Shown: in pieces, positions 26,487 to 33,934 of the stretch
Layout of the letters: each line of letters opens with the position of its first letter
Position numbering within the stretch: position 1 is the stretch's first letter
Assembly (NCBI GenBank): GCA_000721275.1
Contig: JOFO01000033.1
Span: 1-64,000 of the forward strand
DNA length: 64,000 nucleotides
Reading direction: 5' to 3'
Source of the DNA: Microtetraspora glauca
GTDB taxonomy: Bacteria; Actinomycetota; Actinomycetes; Streptomycetales; Streptomycetaceae
Program-made: the position numbers and the translations under genes
Notes under the pieces: model-generated
What the model was told of the DNA's origin: nothing
Database searches by the model: none
Seen by the model: only the letters and a program-made list of their open reading frames with translations

Positions 26487-26502
26487 CTAAGCGCTTGCTC
26501 AG
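26487..26502. promoter_or_regulatory. TetR-type operator candidate upstream of thiolase
   Basis: CTAAGCGCTTGCTCAG contains the palindrome AAGCGCTT extended by GCT, close to the AGCAAGCGCTTGCT class bound by actinobacterial TetR repressors of fatty-acid and sterol catabolism (FadR/KstR2 group). It sits 100 bases upstream of the thiolase and overlaps the end of the SGNH gene. Confidence 0.4.
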
Positions 26503-27569
26503 GAGCGGGGGGTGTCCTGCGGCAGCGGCTCCCCGGAGCCGCCGGCCTGTCCCGCCCCGGAGACCTCCGCGGCTTCCGCCGCCTCCGCCGTCCCGTCCGC
26601 CTCCGCCGCCTCCGTCAGCCGCCGCCGGCGCCGGTACTTCAGCAGCGCCCACGGCGCCCGCGCCCCGGTCACCTCCGTACCCGCCTGCCGCGCCGCCTCC
26701 GCCGCCGCCTTCGCCACCGGCAGCACGTCCTCCCGGCGCCCCGGCTCCGGACGGTCCGGTTCCGGCCACACGCCGAGCGCCGCGCACAGCGTCGGCAGCA
26801 CCGCCATCGCCGCCGTCGCGTACCCCTCCGCCGACGGGTGGAAGAGGTCCACCCCGAACATCTCCCGCGGATTCGCCGCGAACTCCGGGCCCAGCAGGTC
26901 CCCCAGCGACACCGTCCGCCCGCCCTGCTCCACCACCACGATCGTCTGCGCCGCCGCCAGCTGCCGCGACGCCCGCCGGGCCAGCCAGCGCAGCGGCTGG
27001 TACACCGGCTCGATCGTGCCCAGATCCGGGCAGGTGCCGACGACCACCTCCGCCCCGGCCGTCCGCAGCCGCCGCACCGCCGCCGCCAGGAGCCGTACCG
27101 ACTCCGTCGCCGGCATCCGGTGCGTCACATCGTTCGCCCCGATCATGATCACGCACACGTCCGGCGGCCCCAGCGGCTGCGCCAGCAGCAGCGACACCTG
27201 CCGCTCCAGGTCGTCCGAGCGCGCCCCGGACAGCGCCACGTTCCGCAGCGCCACCGGCCGCTCCGCCACCGCCGCGAGGCCCGACGCCAGTAGCGCCCCC
27301 GGCGTCTGGCCGGCGCGGCGCACGCCCATCCCCGCCGCCGTGGAATCACCCAGAAGGGCCAGCCGCAGCGGGTCCTCGGTGCCGTACGCCCGGCCGTAGA
27401 GCCCGTCCACCGCCGGCGGCAGGGGGGCCGTCCCCGTCCCCACCGTCCGCTTCGCGAGCTGCGCCTCCGCCAGGACGAGCCCGGCCGCGGCCACGCCCAG
27501 CAGACCGATGCTCCCGCCGCCGTACGCCGCTCCCGCCGCGATCCGGCGCGCCACCCTCGCCCTGGACAT
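26499..27569 (-). CDS. SGNH/GDSL-family hydrolase (lipase/esterase)
   Basis: 356 residues. N-terminal hydrophobic helix (about 18-36) acts as a membrane anchor or uncleaved signal. Catalytic blocks: LLGDSTAAG with Ser76, Gly in NVALSGARS, IGANDVTH with Asn, and DLFHPSAEGY with Asp and His. It hydrolyses an ester, probably a lipid or acetylated sugar, outside the membrane. The last 100 residues are low-complexity (Arg, Ala, Glu). ATG 27569 is chosen; the in-frame GTG at 27581 directly abuts GGAGG and could not be used with it. Confidence 0.9.
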   Translation of the reverse strand: MSRARVARRIAAGAAYGGGSIGLLGVAAAGLVLAEAQLAKRTVGTGTAPLPPAVDGLYGRAYGTEDPLRLALLGDSTAAGMGVRRAGQTPGALLASGLAAVAERPVALRNVALSGARSDDLERQVSLLLAQPLGPPDVCVIMIGANDVTHRMPATESVRLLAAAVRRLRTAGAEVVVGTCPDLGTIEPVYQPLRWLARRASRQLAAAQTIVVVEQGGRTVSLGDLLGPEFAANPREMFGVDLFHPSAEGYATAAMAVLPTLCAALGVWPEPDRPEPGRREDVLPVAKAAAEAARQAGTEVTGARAPWALLKYRRRRRLTEAAEADGTAEAAEAAEVSGAGQAGGSGEPLPQDTPRS

Positions 27570-27691
27570 CGGGGACGCCACCTCCTTCGAGCCGTACAGG
27601 TCGTTCGAGCCGTTCAGGGTCTAACTGCCCCGAAAGGCGTCCCGACTACGCATACGCTGGCCACACCATTACGGAGACCCCGGAGAACACG

Positions 27692-29077
27692 GTGCAATTC
27701 CACGACTCGATGATCAGCCTCGTCGGCAACACCCCGCTGGTGAAGCTCAACAACGTGACGGCCGGCCTTCAGGCCACCGTCCTCGCCAAGGTGGAGTACT
27801 TCAACCCCGGCGGGTCGGTCAAGGACCGCATCGCCCTGCGCATGATCGAGGCCGCCGAGCAGAGCGGCGAGCTGAAGCCCGGCGGCACCATCGTCGAGCC
27901 CACGTCCGGCAACACCGGCGTCGGCCTGGCGATCGTGGCCCAGCAGAAGGGCTACAAGTGCATCTTCGTCTGCCCGGACAAGGTGTCGCTCGACAAGATC
28001 AACGTGCTGCGGGCCTACGGTGCCGAGGTCGTCGTCTGCCCCACCGCCGTCGACCCCGAGCACCCGGACTCGTACTACAACGTCTCCGACCGCCTGGTCC
28101 GCGAGACGCCCGGCGCCTGGAAGCCCGACCAGTACTCCAACCCGAACAACCCGCGCTCGCACTACGAGACCACCGGTCCCGAGCTGTGGGAGCAGACCGA
28201 GGGGAAGATCACCCACTTCGTGGCGGGCGTCGGCACCGGCGGCACCATCTCCGGCACCGGCAACTACCTGAAGGAGGTCAGCGGCGGCAAGGTCAAGGTC
28301 ATCGGCGCCGACCCGGAGGGCTCCGTCTACTCCGGCGGCTCCGGCCGCCCGTACCTCGTCGAGGGCGTCGGCGAGGACTTCTGGCCCACCGCCTACGACC
28401 AGAACGTCACCGACCGGATCGTCGCGGTCTCCGACAAGGACTCCTTCCAGATGACCCGCCGCCTCGCCAAGGAGGAGGGCCTCCTGGTCGGCGGCTCCTG
28501 CGGCATGGCCGTCGTCGCCGCCCTGGAGGTCGCCAAGGACCTCGGCCCCGACGACGTCGTCGTCGTCCTCCTCCCGGACTCGGGCCGCGGCTACATGTCG
28601 AAGATCTTCAGCGACGAGTGGATGGCCGGCCACGGCTTCCTGGAGGACACCACCACCGCCACCGTCGCCGACGTGCTGCGCCACAAGGAGGGCGGCATGC
28701 CGTCCCTCGTCCACATGCACCCGGACGAGACCGTCGGCCAGGCCATCGAGGTGCTGCGCGAGTACGGCGTCTCCCAGATGCCGATCGTGAAGCCGGGCGC
28801 AGGCCACCCCGACGTGATGGCCGCCGAGGTCATCGGCTCGGTCGTCGAGCGGGAGCTGCTGGACCACCTCTTCACCCGGAAGGCGAAGCTGGAGGACCCG
28901 CTGGAGGACCACATGTCGGCGCCGCTGCCGCAGGTCGGCTCCGGCGAGCCGGTCGCCGACCTGATGTCGGTCCTCGGCGACGCCGACGCCGCCATCGTCC
29001 TCGTCGAGGGCAAGCCCACCGGCGTGGTCAGCCGTCAGGACCTGCTCGCCTTCCTGGCCGGTGGCGGCGCCAAGTAG
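27692..29077 (+). CDS. cbs: Cystathionine beta-synthase
   Basis: 461 residues. PLP enzyme of fold II with Lys44 in NPGGSVKDRIA, phosphate loops EPTSGNTGVG and GTGGTISGTG, and SGRPYLVEGVG. After the catalytic domain (to about 325) come two CBS repeats (about 335-455), which bind adenosyl groups and regulate activity. It joins serine and homocysteine into cystathionine in reverse transsulfuration; the CBS tail separates it from cysteine synthase. GTG start follows GGAG. A separate -10 (TACGCT near 27654) gives a short leader. Confidence 0.95.
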   Translation: MQFHDSMISLVGNTPLVKLNNVTAGLQATVLAKVEYFNPGGSVKDRIALRMIEAAEQSGELKPGGTIVEPTSGNTGVGLAIVAQQKGYKCIFVCPDKVSLDKINVLRAYGAEVVVCPTAVDPEHPDSYYNVSDRLVRETPGAWKPDQYSNPNNPRSHYETTGPELWEQTEGKITHFVAGVGTGGTISGTGNYLKEVSGGKVKVIGADPEGSVYSGGSGRPYLVEGVGEDFWPTAYDQNVTDRIVAVSDKDSFQMTRRLAKEEGLLVGGSCGMAVVAALEVAKDLGPDDVVVVLLPDSGRGYMSKIFSDEWMAGHGFLEDTTTATVADVLRHKEGGMPSLVHMHPDETVGQAIEVLREYGVSQMPIVKPGAGHPDVMAAEVIGSVVERELLDHLFTRKAKLEDPLEDHMSAPLPQVGSGEPVADLMSVLGDADAAIVLVEGKPTGVVSRQDLLAFLAGGGAK

Positions 29078-29085
29078 GACCCCGG

Positions 29086-29115
29086 ACGCCGCGCCGGGGA
29101 CCTCCGGCGCGGCGT
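29086..29115 (+). terminator. Terminator after cystathionine beta-synthase
   Basis: ACGCCGCGCCGG (29086-29097) and CCGGCGCGGCGT (29104-29115), a perfect 12-bp stem with a 6-base loop, starting nine bases after the stop. Confidence 0.85.
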
Positions 29116-29277
29116 TCGCGTGGACGGTACGTGGGTGTCATGTGCGCGCAGCACCCGCTTAACAACGGTCCGGCAGAGTGTTCCTCGTCGGCGTCACAGG
29201 AACCTCCGGAGCGGCTCCCGGACCTCTGACGGCGCCGAGGACGCGGAGACCGGCCCTGACCCGGGCCCGTGTCCCCC

Positions 29278-29330
29278 GCGGGGACCGCCGTCGTCCCGCC
29301 CCCCAGCGATGGGGGTGCGGCGGTCCCCGC
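29278..29330 (-). terminator. Terminator of DUF4232 lipoprotein gene
   Basis: GCGGGGACCGCCG (29278-29290) with CGGCGGTCCCCGC (29318-29330), 13-bp arms, and an inner CCCCC/GGGGG hairpin. It lies just downstream of the minus-strand lipoprotein gene. Confidence 0.75.
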
Positions 29331-29335
29331 GTCCG

Positions 29336-30109
29336 TCATGCCCTCGGCTGGAGCTGGGTGATCGGGCGCATGGCCAGGCCCTCCGTGCCGGCCCAGCCGT
29401 TGACGCGGGCCGCGTCGTCGACGGAGACGGTGGCGAGGCCGTCGGGCAGGTCGAAGATCAGCGTGCCGGCCAGTTCGGTGCCCTCGCCGGCCACCAGGGT
29501 GGCGGTGAAGCGGTCGGACTGGTCGTACTCGGCCTCGCCGCCCTCGTGGTTGCCGAAGACGTACAGGCCCGCGTACGCCTTGCCGCCGCCCTCGACGACG
29601 ACCGGCTCGGTGGCGGGTTCGCCGAGCGTCTCGACGATCGGGGCGGAGTTGCCGGCCGTGAGGCGCAGGATCGGGGCCTCGTTGAGGACGCACGGTTCGC
29701 GGGTGCCGTTGGTGACGGTCAGGAGGAAGCGGCGGGGGGGCTCCCCGGCCTCGTCCTGGAGCTCGACGGCGGTGGTGAGCTGGGTGGCCACGCAGTCGGG
29801 GTGCTCGGTGCCGTTGCCGCCGCCGGTCTCGCCGCTGTCGCCGGTGGCGGACGCGGAGGGGGACGGGCCGCTCGTGCCCGTGCCGGAGTCGGTGCCCGGG
29901 CCGGTGGTGGGGTCGGCCGGGGTCCGCTCGGTCGGCGCGGTGGTCGGTGCGGCCGTCGGTGCGGCGGTCGTGGGCGGTGCGGCGGCGTTGCCGTCGTCCC
30001 CGGACCGGCACGCGGTGGCGGTCAGCAGGGTCGCGGCCAGGGCCGCGCCCAGGACGGCCGTGCGCAGCCCGCGGCGCGGTGAACGGGCTCTGGACGTCGT
30101 CGAGTTCAT
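29336..30109 (-). CDS. DUF4232 lipoprotein
   Basis: 257 residues. Signal with lipobox LTATAC, acylated Cys at about 34; a Thr/Pro/Ser-rich linker (about 40-100); then a DUF4232 beta-sandwich from HPDCVATQLTTAVEL, with a likely disulfide between this Cys and the one in EPCVLNEAP. DUF4232 proteins are abundant exported lipoproteins of actinobacteria without assigned role. It is divergent from the RpiR regulator, with small palindromes in the shared gap. Confidence 0.88.
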   Translation of the reverse strand: MNSTTSRARSPRRGLRTAVLGAALAATLLTATACRSGDDGNAAAPPTTAAPTAAPTTAPTERTPADPTTGPGTDSGTGTSGPSPSASATGDSGETGGGNGTEHPDCVATQLTTAVELQDEAGEPPRRFLLTVTNGTREPCVLNEAPILRLTAGNSAPIVETLGEPATEPVVVEGGGKAYAGLYVFGNHEGGEAEYDQSDRFTATLVAGEGTELAGTLIFDLPDGLATVSVDDAARVNGWAGTEGLAMRPITQLQPRA

Positions 30110-30150
30110 GTCGTTTCCTCTTCCCCCGTGACCGGCTCGCGGCCGGTCGT

Positions 30151-30165
30151 CGTGTCGGCGACACG
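30151..30165. promoter_or_regulatory. 15-bp palindrome upstream of DUF4232 gene
   Basis: CGTGTCGGCGACACG is a perfect odd palindrome (seven-base arms around one G), 42 bases upstream of the minus-strand lipoprotein start. It may be an operator or a 5' hairpin in its mRNA. Confidence 0.35.
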
Positions 30166-30238
30166 GCTATTGTTGCCACGGGGGCGTGCCCGCTCACCGG
30201 CGTCCGGCGTTTGTGACGACACCCGGACGAAGCGGAGT

Positions 30239-30255
30239 TCATGGCGTGACCATGA
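30239..30255. promoter_or_regulatory. Palindrome TCATGG-N5-CCATGA
   Basis: Perfect six-base arms (30239-30244 and 30250-30255), between the divergent DUF4232 and RpiR genes, followed by three tandem CCGTT units. Candidate regulator site. Confidence 0.35.
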
Positions 30256-30295
30256 CCGTTCCGTTCCGTTTCTCCCGCCCCGTCCGCACCACCCT

Positions 30296-30313
30296 CTGCA
30301 TATCCTTATGCAG
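30296..30313. promoter_or_regulatory. Operator-like palindrome before RpiR gene
   Basis: CTGCATATCCTTATGCAG, seven-base arms (CTGCATA/TATGCAG) around TCCT, 35 bases before the RpiR start codon. The position fits autoregulation, since it would overlap the promoter or transcription start. Confidence 0.55.
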
Positions 30314-30347
30314 ACGAGGTCAGGGATGAATGGATGAAGGGGACGGT

Positions 30348-31193
30348 ATGAGCGACAGCCCGGCCGGGCGGCTCCAGGCGCTCTTCGAGGGGCACCGGCT
30401 CACGCCCACCCAGCGGCGGATCGCCCACTGCATGGTCCGGCGGGCCGCCGACGCGCCCTTCCTCTCCAGCGTCGAGCTCGCCGAACTCGCCGGCGTCAGC
30501 CAGCCCTCCGTGACCCGCTTCGCGGTCGCCCTCGGCTTCGACGGCTACCCGGCGCTCCGCCGCCACCTGCGGGAGGTGGCGCCGCCCGAGCGGCCGGCCG
30601 CCGCCGCGGAGGGCGAGGAGCACAACGCGTACCAGCAGGCCGTCCTGGCCGAGATCGAGAACCTGCGGCACCTCGCCGGGCTGCTCGCCGACCCGGCGCC
30701 CGTGGAGCGCGCCGGCCGGCTGCTCGCCGCCTCCCGCCCGCTGCTGGTGCTCGGGCTGCGGGCCGCCTCCTCGCAGGCCCGCGGCTTCGCGTACTTCGCC
30801 GCCAAGGTGCACCCGGACGTGCGGCTGCTCGACGAGGGCGGCTCGATGCTCACGGACCGGATCGACGCGGCCGTACGGGCCGGGGCCACCGCGCTGCTGT
30901 GCTTCGCGCTGCCCCGGCACCCGCGCGAGGTCGTCGAGGCCCTGGAGTACGCGCGGACGGCCGGGCTCGCGGTGGTGACCGTGGCCGAGTCGGCGTTCGC
31001 GCCGGTCGCCGCCCACTCCGACCTGCTGATCCCGGCCGCCGTCGGCACCGGCCTGGCCTTCGACACCGCGTGCGCGCCGATGCTCCTCGGCCGGGTGCTG
31101 CTGGAGGCCATGGCGGACGAACTGCCGGACGCGCAGGCGCGGCTGGAGCAGTTCGACGTGAAGGCGGCGGAGCGGGGACTCTTCGTGGAGTAA
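30348..31193 (+). CDS. MurR/RpiR family transcriptional regulator
   Basis: 281 residues. An N-terminal helix-turn-helix of the RpiR type (SSVELAELAGVSQPSVTRFAVALGF cut across 40-65; only the key SVTRFA recognition helix is quoted as certain) and a C-terminal SIS sugar-isomerase-like domain (about 115-245) that binds a phosphorylated sugar. ATG 30348 follows AAGGGG; an in-frame ATG at 30330 is less well placed. Convergent with the roadblock gene group. Its target is unknown; the palindrome at 30296 suggests it controls itself. In some Streptomyces, RpiR genes sit near histidine-utilisation genes, so a link with hut 4 kb away is possible. Confidence 0.9.
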   Translation: MSDSPAGRLQALFEGHRLTPTQRRIAHCMVRRAADAPFLSSVELAELAGVSQPSVTRFAVALGFDGYPALRRHLREVAPPERPAAAAEGEEHNAYQQAVLAEIENLRHLAGLLADPAPVERAGRLLAASRPLLVLGLRAASSQARGFAYFAAKVHPDVRLLDEGGSMLTDRIDAAVRAGATALLCFALPRHPREVVEALEYARTAGLAVVTVAESAFAPVAAHSDLLIPAAVGTGLAFDTACAPMLLGRVLLEAMADELPDAQARLEQFDVKAAERGLFVE

Positions 31194-31230
31194 GGCGGAG
31201 GAGTGAGGCCGCCCGGAGCCGGCCGGCGGG

Positions 31231-31602
31231 TCACACCTCCAGCTCGGACTCGATCCGCTTCAGGTGGTGGCGGGCCATCGCCAGGTTGGCGCGGTCCTTC
31301 ACCAGGGCCAGGTAGAGGAAGAGGCCCTCGGTGCCACGCGCCTTCAGCAGGCGGATGAGGTGGTACTGGCTGCCGAGGGTGATCAGGATGTCCTCGATCT
31401 CCTCGTCGAGGCCGAGCATCTCCATCGTGCGGAGCTTGGCCCGGACGACGTCCGTGTTGCCGGCCGCGGCGACCGTCAGGTCGAGTTCCTTGCCGCCGCC
31501 GGTGGTGCCGAGCGCCATGCCGCTGGTGTAGTCGACGAGGGCGGCGCCGATCGCGCCGTCGATCGCCATGGCTTCCTTGAGGGCGGTTTCGGTGTTGGCC
31601 AT
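31231..31602 (-). CDS. Roadblock/LC7 domain protein
   Basis: 123 residues, a single roadblock fold: ALKEAMAIDGAIGAALVDY at the start, SGMALGTTGG, and central strands ILITLGSQYHLIRLL and LFLYLALVKDRANLAMAR. Roadblock proteins act as regulators or activating factors for Ras-like (MglA/CvnD-type) GTPases and in conservon signalling. AAAGAGAGAG lies upstream of ATG 31602. Third roadblock gene of a four-gene minus-strand group; spacing 47 bases from the preceding one. Confidence 0.88.
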   Translation of the reverse strand: MANTETALKEAMAIDGAIGAALVDYTSGMALGTTGGGKELDLTVAAAGNTDVVRAKLRTMEMLGLDEEIEDILITLGSQYHLIRLLKARGTEGLFLYLALVKDRANLAMARHHLKRIESELEV

Positions 31603-31649
31603 GGTGGGTTCTCTCTCTTTCCGGAGGGATGAGGGGGCAGGAAGGGGGG

Positions 31650-32030
31650 TCAGGTCTGGAGGGCGCTGTCGACGAGTTCGCCGATGCGGACGCAGGAGCG
31701 GCGGGCCTCCAGGTGGAGCCGGCCCACGTTGACGCGCGGCTCGGCGAGCAGGGTGAGGACGGCGGAGCCGCCGGCCGCGTACGTGGCGACGTAGCCGTCC
31801 TCGCCGCGGACGAGCATCTCCCGGAAGCCGCCCTGGCCGGTGGACTCGGTGAGGCGCCGGCCGACGCCGAGCGCGGCGGCGGTGAGCGCGGCGACGCTCT
31901 CGGCGGCGCCGTCCACGGTGTCGTGGGCGAGGACGAGGCCGTCGGCGCTGGCGGCGAGCGCGCCGGTGAGCTGGGGGAGCCGGGCGCGCAGGCGTCTGAG
32001 CTCGCCGAGCACCTCGGCTTCGGCTGTCAT
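31650..32030 (-). CDS. Roadblock/LC7-like protein, divergent copy
   Basis: 126 residues. ASADGLVLAHDTVDGAAESVAALTAA and GGSAVLTLLAEPRVNVGRLHLEARR match the MglB/conservon roadblock pattern (loop after the first strand and the later beta strand plus helix). AGGAG seven bases ahead supports ATG 32030; further upstream Met codons in frame have no site. No N-terminal membrane segment. It may heterodimerise with the neighbouring roadblock proteins. Confidence 0.85.
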   Translation of the reverse strand: MTAEAEVLGELRRLRARLPQLTGALAASADGLVLAHDTVDGAAESVAALTAAALGVGRRLTESTGQGGFREMLVRGEDGYVATYAAGGSAVLTLLAEPRVNVGRLHLEARRSCVRIGELVDSALQT

Positions 32031-32071
32031 CAACTGTCTCCTCTCGGCGCGCAGGCGCAGAGCACGCCTCA

Positions 32072-32839
32072 TCACAGGTGTGCCTCCAGGGCGTCACGGA
32101 GCCGGCGCAGCAGGGCGATGTCGGGGTCGTCCACCGGGGGGATCGGCGGGCGTTCCCGGGCGGGCGGTGCGGGGGTGGCGTCGGGGGCCGCGGCGAGCGG
32201 GGTCTCGACGAGTCCGGCGGCGGCGAGCCGGCGGACGTCGAGGAGGGTGTGGAAGGCGGGGCGGCCGAGGTGGCGGGCCAGGTCGGCGGGGGTGCGGACG
32301 CCGTCGGCGGCGGCGAGCAGGGCGCGGCGGCGGGCGCCGACGCCCTGGCCGGGGGCGGCGGGGCGGGGGACGACGGGGGCGGTGTCGACGGAGGCGTACG
32401 GCCAGACGGCGTCGAGGAGTTCGCGGCGGCGCAGGGTCTCGCGTTCGACGGCCTCGGCGGAGACGGGGCGGACGGTGCCGAACCAGTGGCCGACGCCGTA
32501 CCGGAAGCGGGTGGGGCCGCTGGTGGGGGAGAGGGCGAAGAAGGCGGCGTCGAAGACGGCGCCGAGGTGGCAGATCTCCAGTTCGCCGTCGTGGAGCCGG
32601 CCGCTGTCGACGAGGAAGCGGCCGACGGCGTGGTGGGCGCCGGCCCGGTCGACGGCCTCGTCCCAGCCCTCGCGGGGGAGGCGTCCGGCGGTGGTGAGGA
32701 GGACGTCCATGCCGGGGGCGGCGGGACTCTCGGCGTGCACGACGCGGCCGTCGACGAGGTAGAGGGTGCCGTGGTCGCGGAGCAGGGCGCCGGTGGCCTT
32801 CTCGGCCGCGAGCCGGACGAGCATCGGGGAGACGCTCAT
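32072..32839 (-). CDS. PATAN/DUF4388-like protein
   Basis: 255 residues. The N-terminal 110 residues have the PATAN (DUF4388) look, with ATGALLRDHGTLYLVDGRVVHAES and a second half GRFLVDSGRLHD. A linker follows and a helical C-terminal region with ADGVRTPADLARHLGRPAFHTLLDVRRLAAAGLVET, which resembles a winged-helix DNA-binding or interaction domain. PATAN proteins occur in two-component and GTPase signalling. The start overlaps the preceding roadblock stop by four bases (ATGA), so both are translationally coupled. Confidence 0.78.
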   Translation of the reverse strand: MSVSPMLVRLAAEKATGALLRDHGTLYLVDGRVVHAESPAAPGMDVLLTTAGRLPREGWDEAVDRAGAHHAVGRFLVDSGRLHDGELEICHLGAVFDAAFFALSPTSGPTRFRYGVGHWFGTVRPVSAEAVERETLRRRELLDAVWPYASVDTAPVVPRPAAPGQGVGARRRALLAAADGVRTPADLARHLGRPAFHTLLDVRRLAAAGLVETPLAAAPDATPAPPARERPPIPPVDDPDIALLRRLRDALEAHL

Positions 32840-33249
32840 CCGAGGACCAGCCGTTCGGCGAGGTCGCCGAGGCGGATGCGGGCGAGGGCGAGGTTGCCGG
32901 TGTCGCGGTCGAGCCAGAGGTGGAGGAAGACGCTGGAGTCGAAGGAGGTGCGGACGAAGCGGAGGACGTGGTAGCCGGTGCGGGTGGTGACGATGAGGTC
33001 CTCGACGGGCGGTGCGCCGGCGGGGTCCCCGGGGGCTTCCCCGAAGGGCTCGTCCGCCAGCGTGAAGGTGTCGAACTCGGCGGCGGCGCGCGCGAGTTCG
33101 GCGGTCTCGGCGGCGGTCGTCTCGTGGTCGCCGGCCGGTGACTCGCCGGCGGTCCCGAGTGCGAGGCCGCTGTTCCAGTCGACCAGGGAGGCACCGCGAG
33201 CGCCCGGCAGGGCCATGGCCTCCTGGAGGCACTCGTCGATTCCGGGCAC
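32836..33249 (-). CDS. Roadblock/LC7 domain protein, first gene of group
   Basis: 137 residues from a GTG start preceded by GGGAGGGG. Pattern as in its neighbour: IDECLQEAMALPGARGASLVDW, SGLALGTAG, DLIVTTRTGYHVLRFVR and FLHLWLDRDTGNLALARIRL. It is more divergent and has a Glu/Pro-rich insertion. This gene begins the operon; DUF4388, roadblock and roadblock follow. No GTPase or sensor kinase gene is nearby. Confidence 0.85.
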   Translation of the reverse strand: MPGIDECLQEAMALPGARGASLVDWNSGLALGTAGESPAGDHETTAAETAELARAAAEFDTFTLADEPFGEAPGDPAGAPPVEDLIVTTRTGYHVLRFVRTSFDSSVFLHLWLDRDTGNLALARIRLGDLAERLVLG

Positions 33250-33389
33250 GCGGGTTCCCCTCCCGATACGGCGTGCGGGCAACGGCAGTGACGGTGACGT
33301 TACTGAACGGCGCGGCTCGGGGGAGCGGTTCTGGCATTTTCCATCGGAACATGCCCTTCGGCGCCCGGGAGGGAGAATGCTGGGAAGGC

Positions 33390-33902
33390 TCAGTACCGGG
33401 ACTCGACGGCCCGGGCGATGTCGTCCAGGTCCTTCGCGAGCGCCTTGGCGACGGCCTTCGCGCCGAAGCGGGCGAGGAGCCGGCCGACGGGGCCGGGGGC
33501 GCGGCCGTGCGCGGGGCGGGCGGAGAAGGACATCCGCAGCACGCAGGCGCCGGGGCCGCCGGTCGCGCCCGCCCCGCCGGTTCCGCCGCTCCGGTGGGGG
33601 TTCTCGGGGCGGAGGGTGAGCTCGGAGACGTAGTGCATGCCGTGCGAGTCGGCGATGGTGACGTACCGGTCGGGCGGCTCGCACGCGGTGACGGTCATCT
33701 CCTCGGTGGCCTCCCGGCCCAGCATCCGCCGGGTCTCGCGCCAGCGGGTGCCCACGCCGAAGCCGCCCTCGGTGAGGACCTCGACCCGCTGGACGCCGGA
33801 CAGCACCCGGGGCAGGTCCGGCAGGTCGGTGACGGCCTCCCAGACGCGGCCGGGCGAGGCGGCGACCCGGCGCTCCACGACGACGGTTGTGGTGGTGGTC
33901 AT
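33390..33902 (-). CDS. SRPBCC (polyketide cyclase-like) family protein
   Basis: 170 residues. START-like helix-grip fold: VVVERRVAASPGRVWEAVTDLPDLPRVL at the N-terminus, GTRWRETRRMLG, EMTVTACEPPDRYVTI, and a long C-terminal helix (GRLLARFGAKAVAKAL). It binds a hydrophobic ligand in its central cavity; the ligand is unknown. Lies 32 bases downstream of the PLP decarboxylase gene in the same direction, probably one transcript. Confidence 0.85.
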   Translation of the reverse strand: MTTTTTVVVERRVAASPGRVWEAVTDLPDLPRVLSGVQRVEVLTEGGFGVGTRWRETRRMLGREATEEMTVTACEPPDRYVTIADSHGMHYVSELTLRPENPHRSGGTGGAGATGGPGACVLRMSFSARPAHGRAPGPVGRLLARFGAKAVAKALAKDLDDIARAVESRY

Positions 33903-33934
33903 GGCTCCATCGAAGCCGTCGGGTACGGGCCGCG

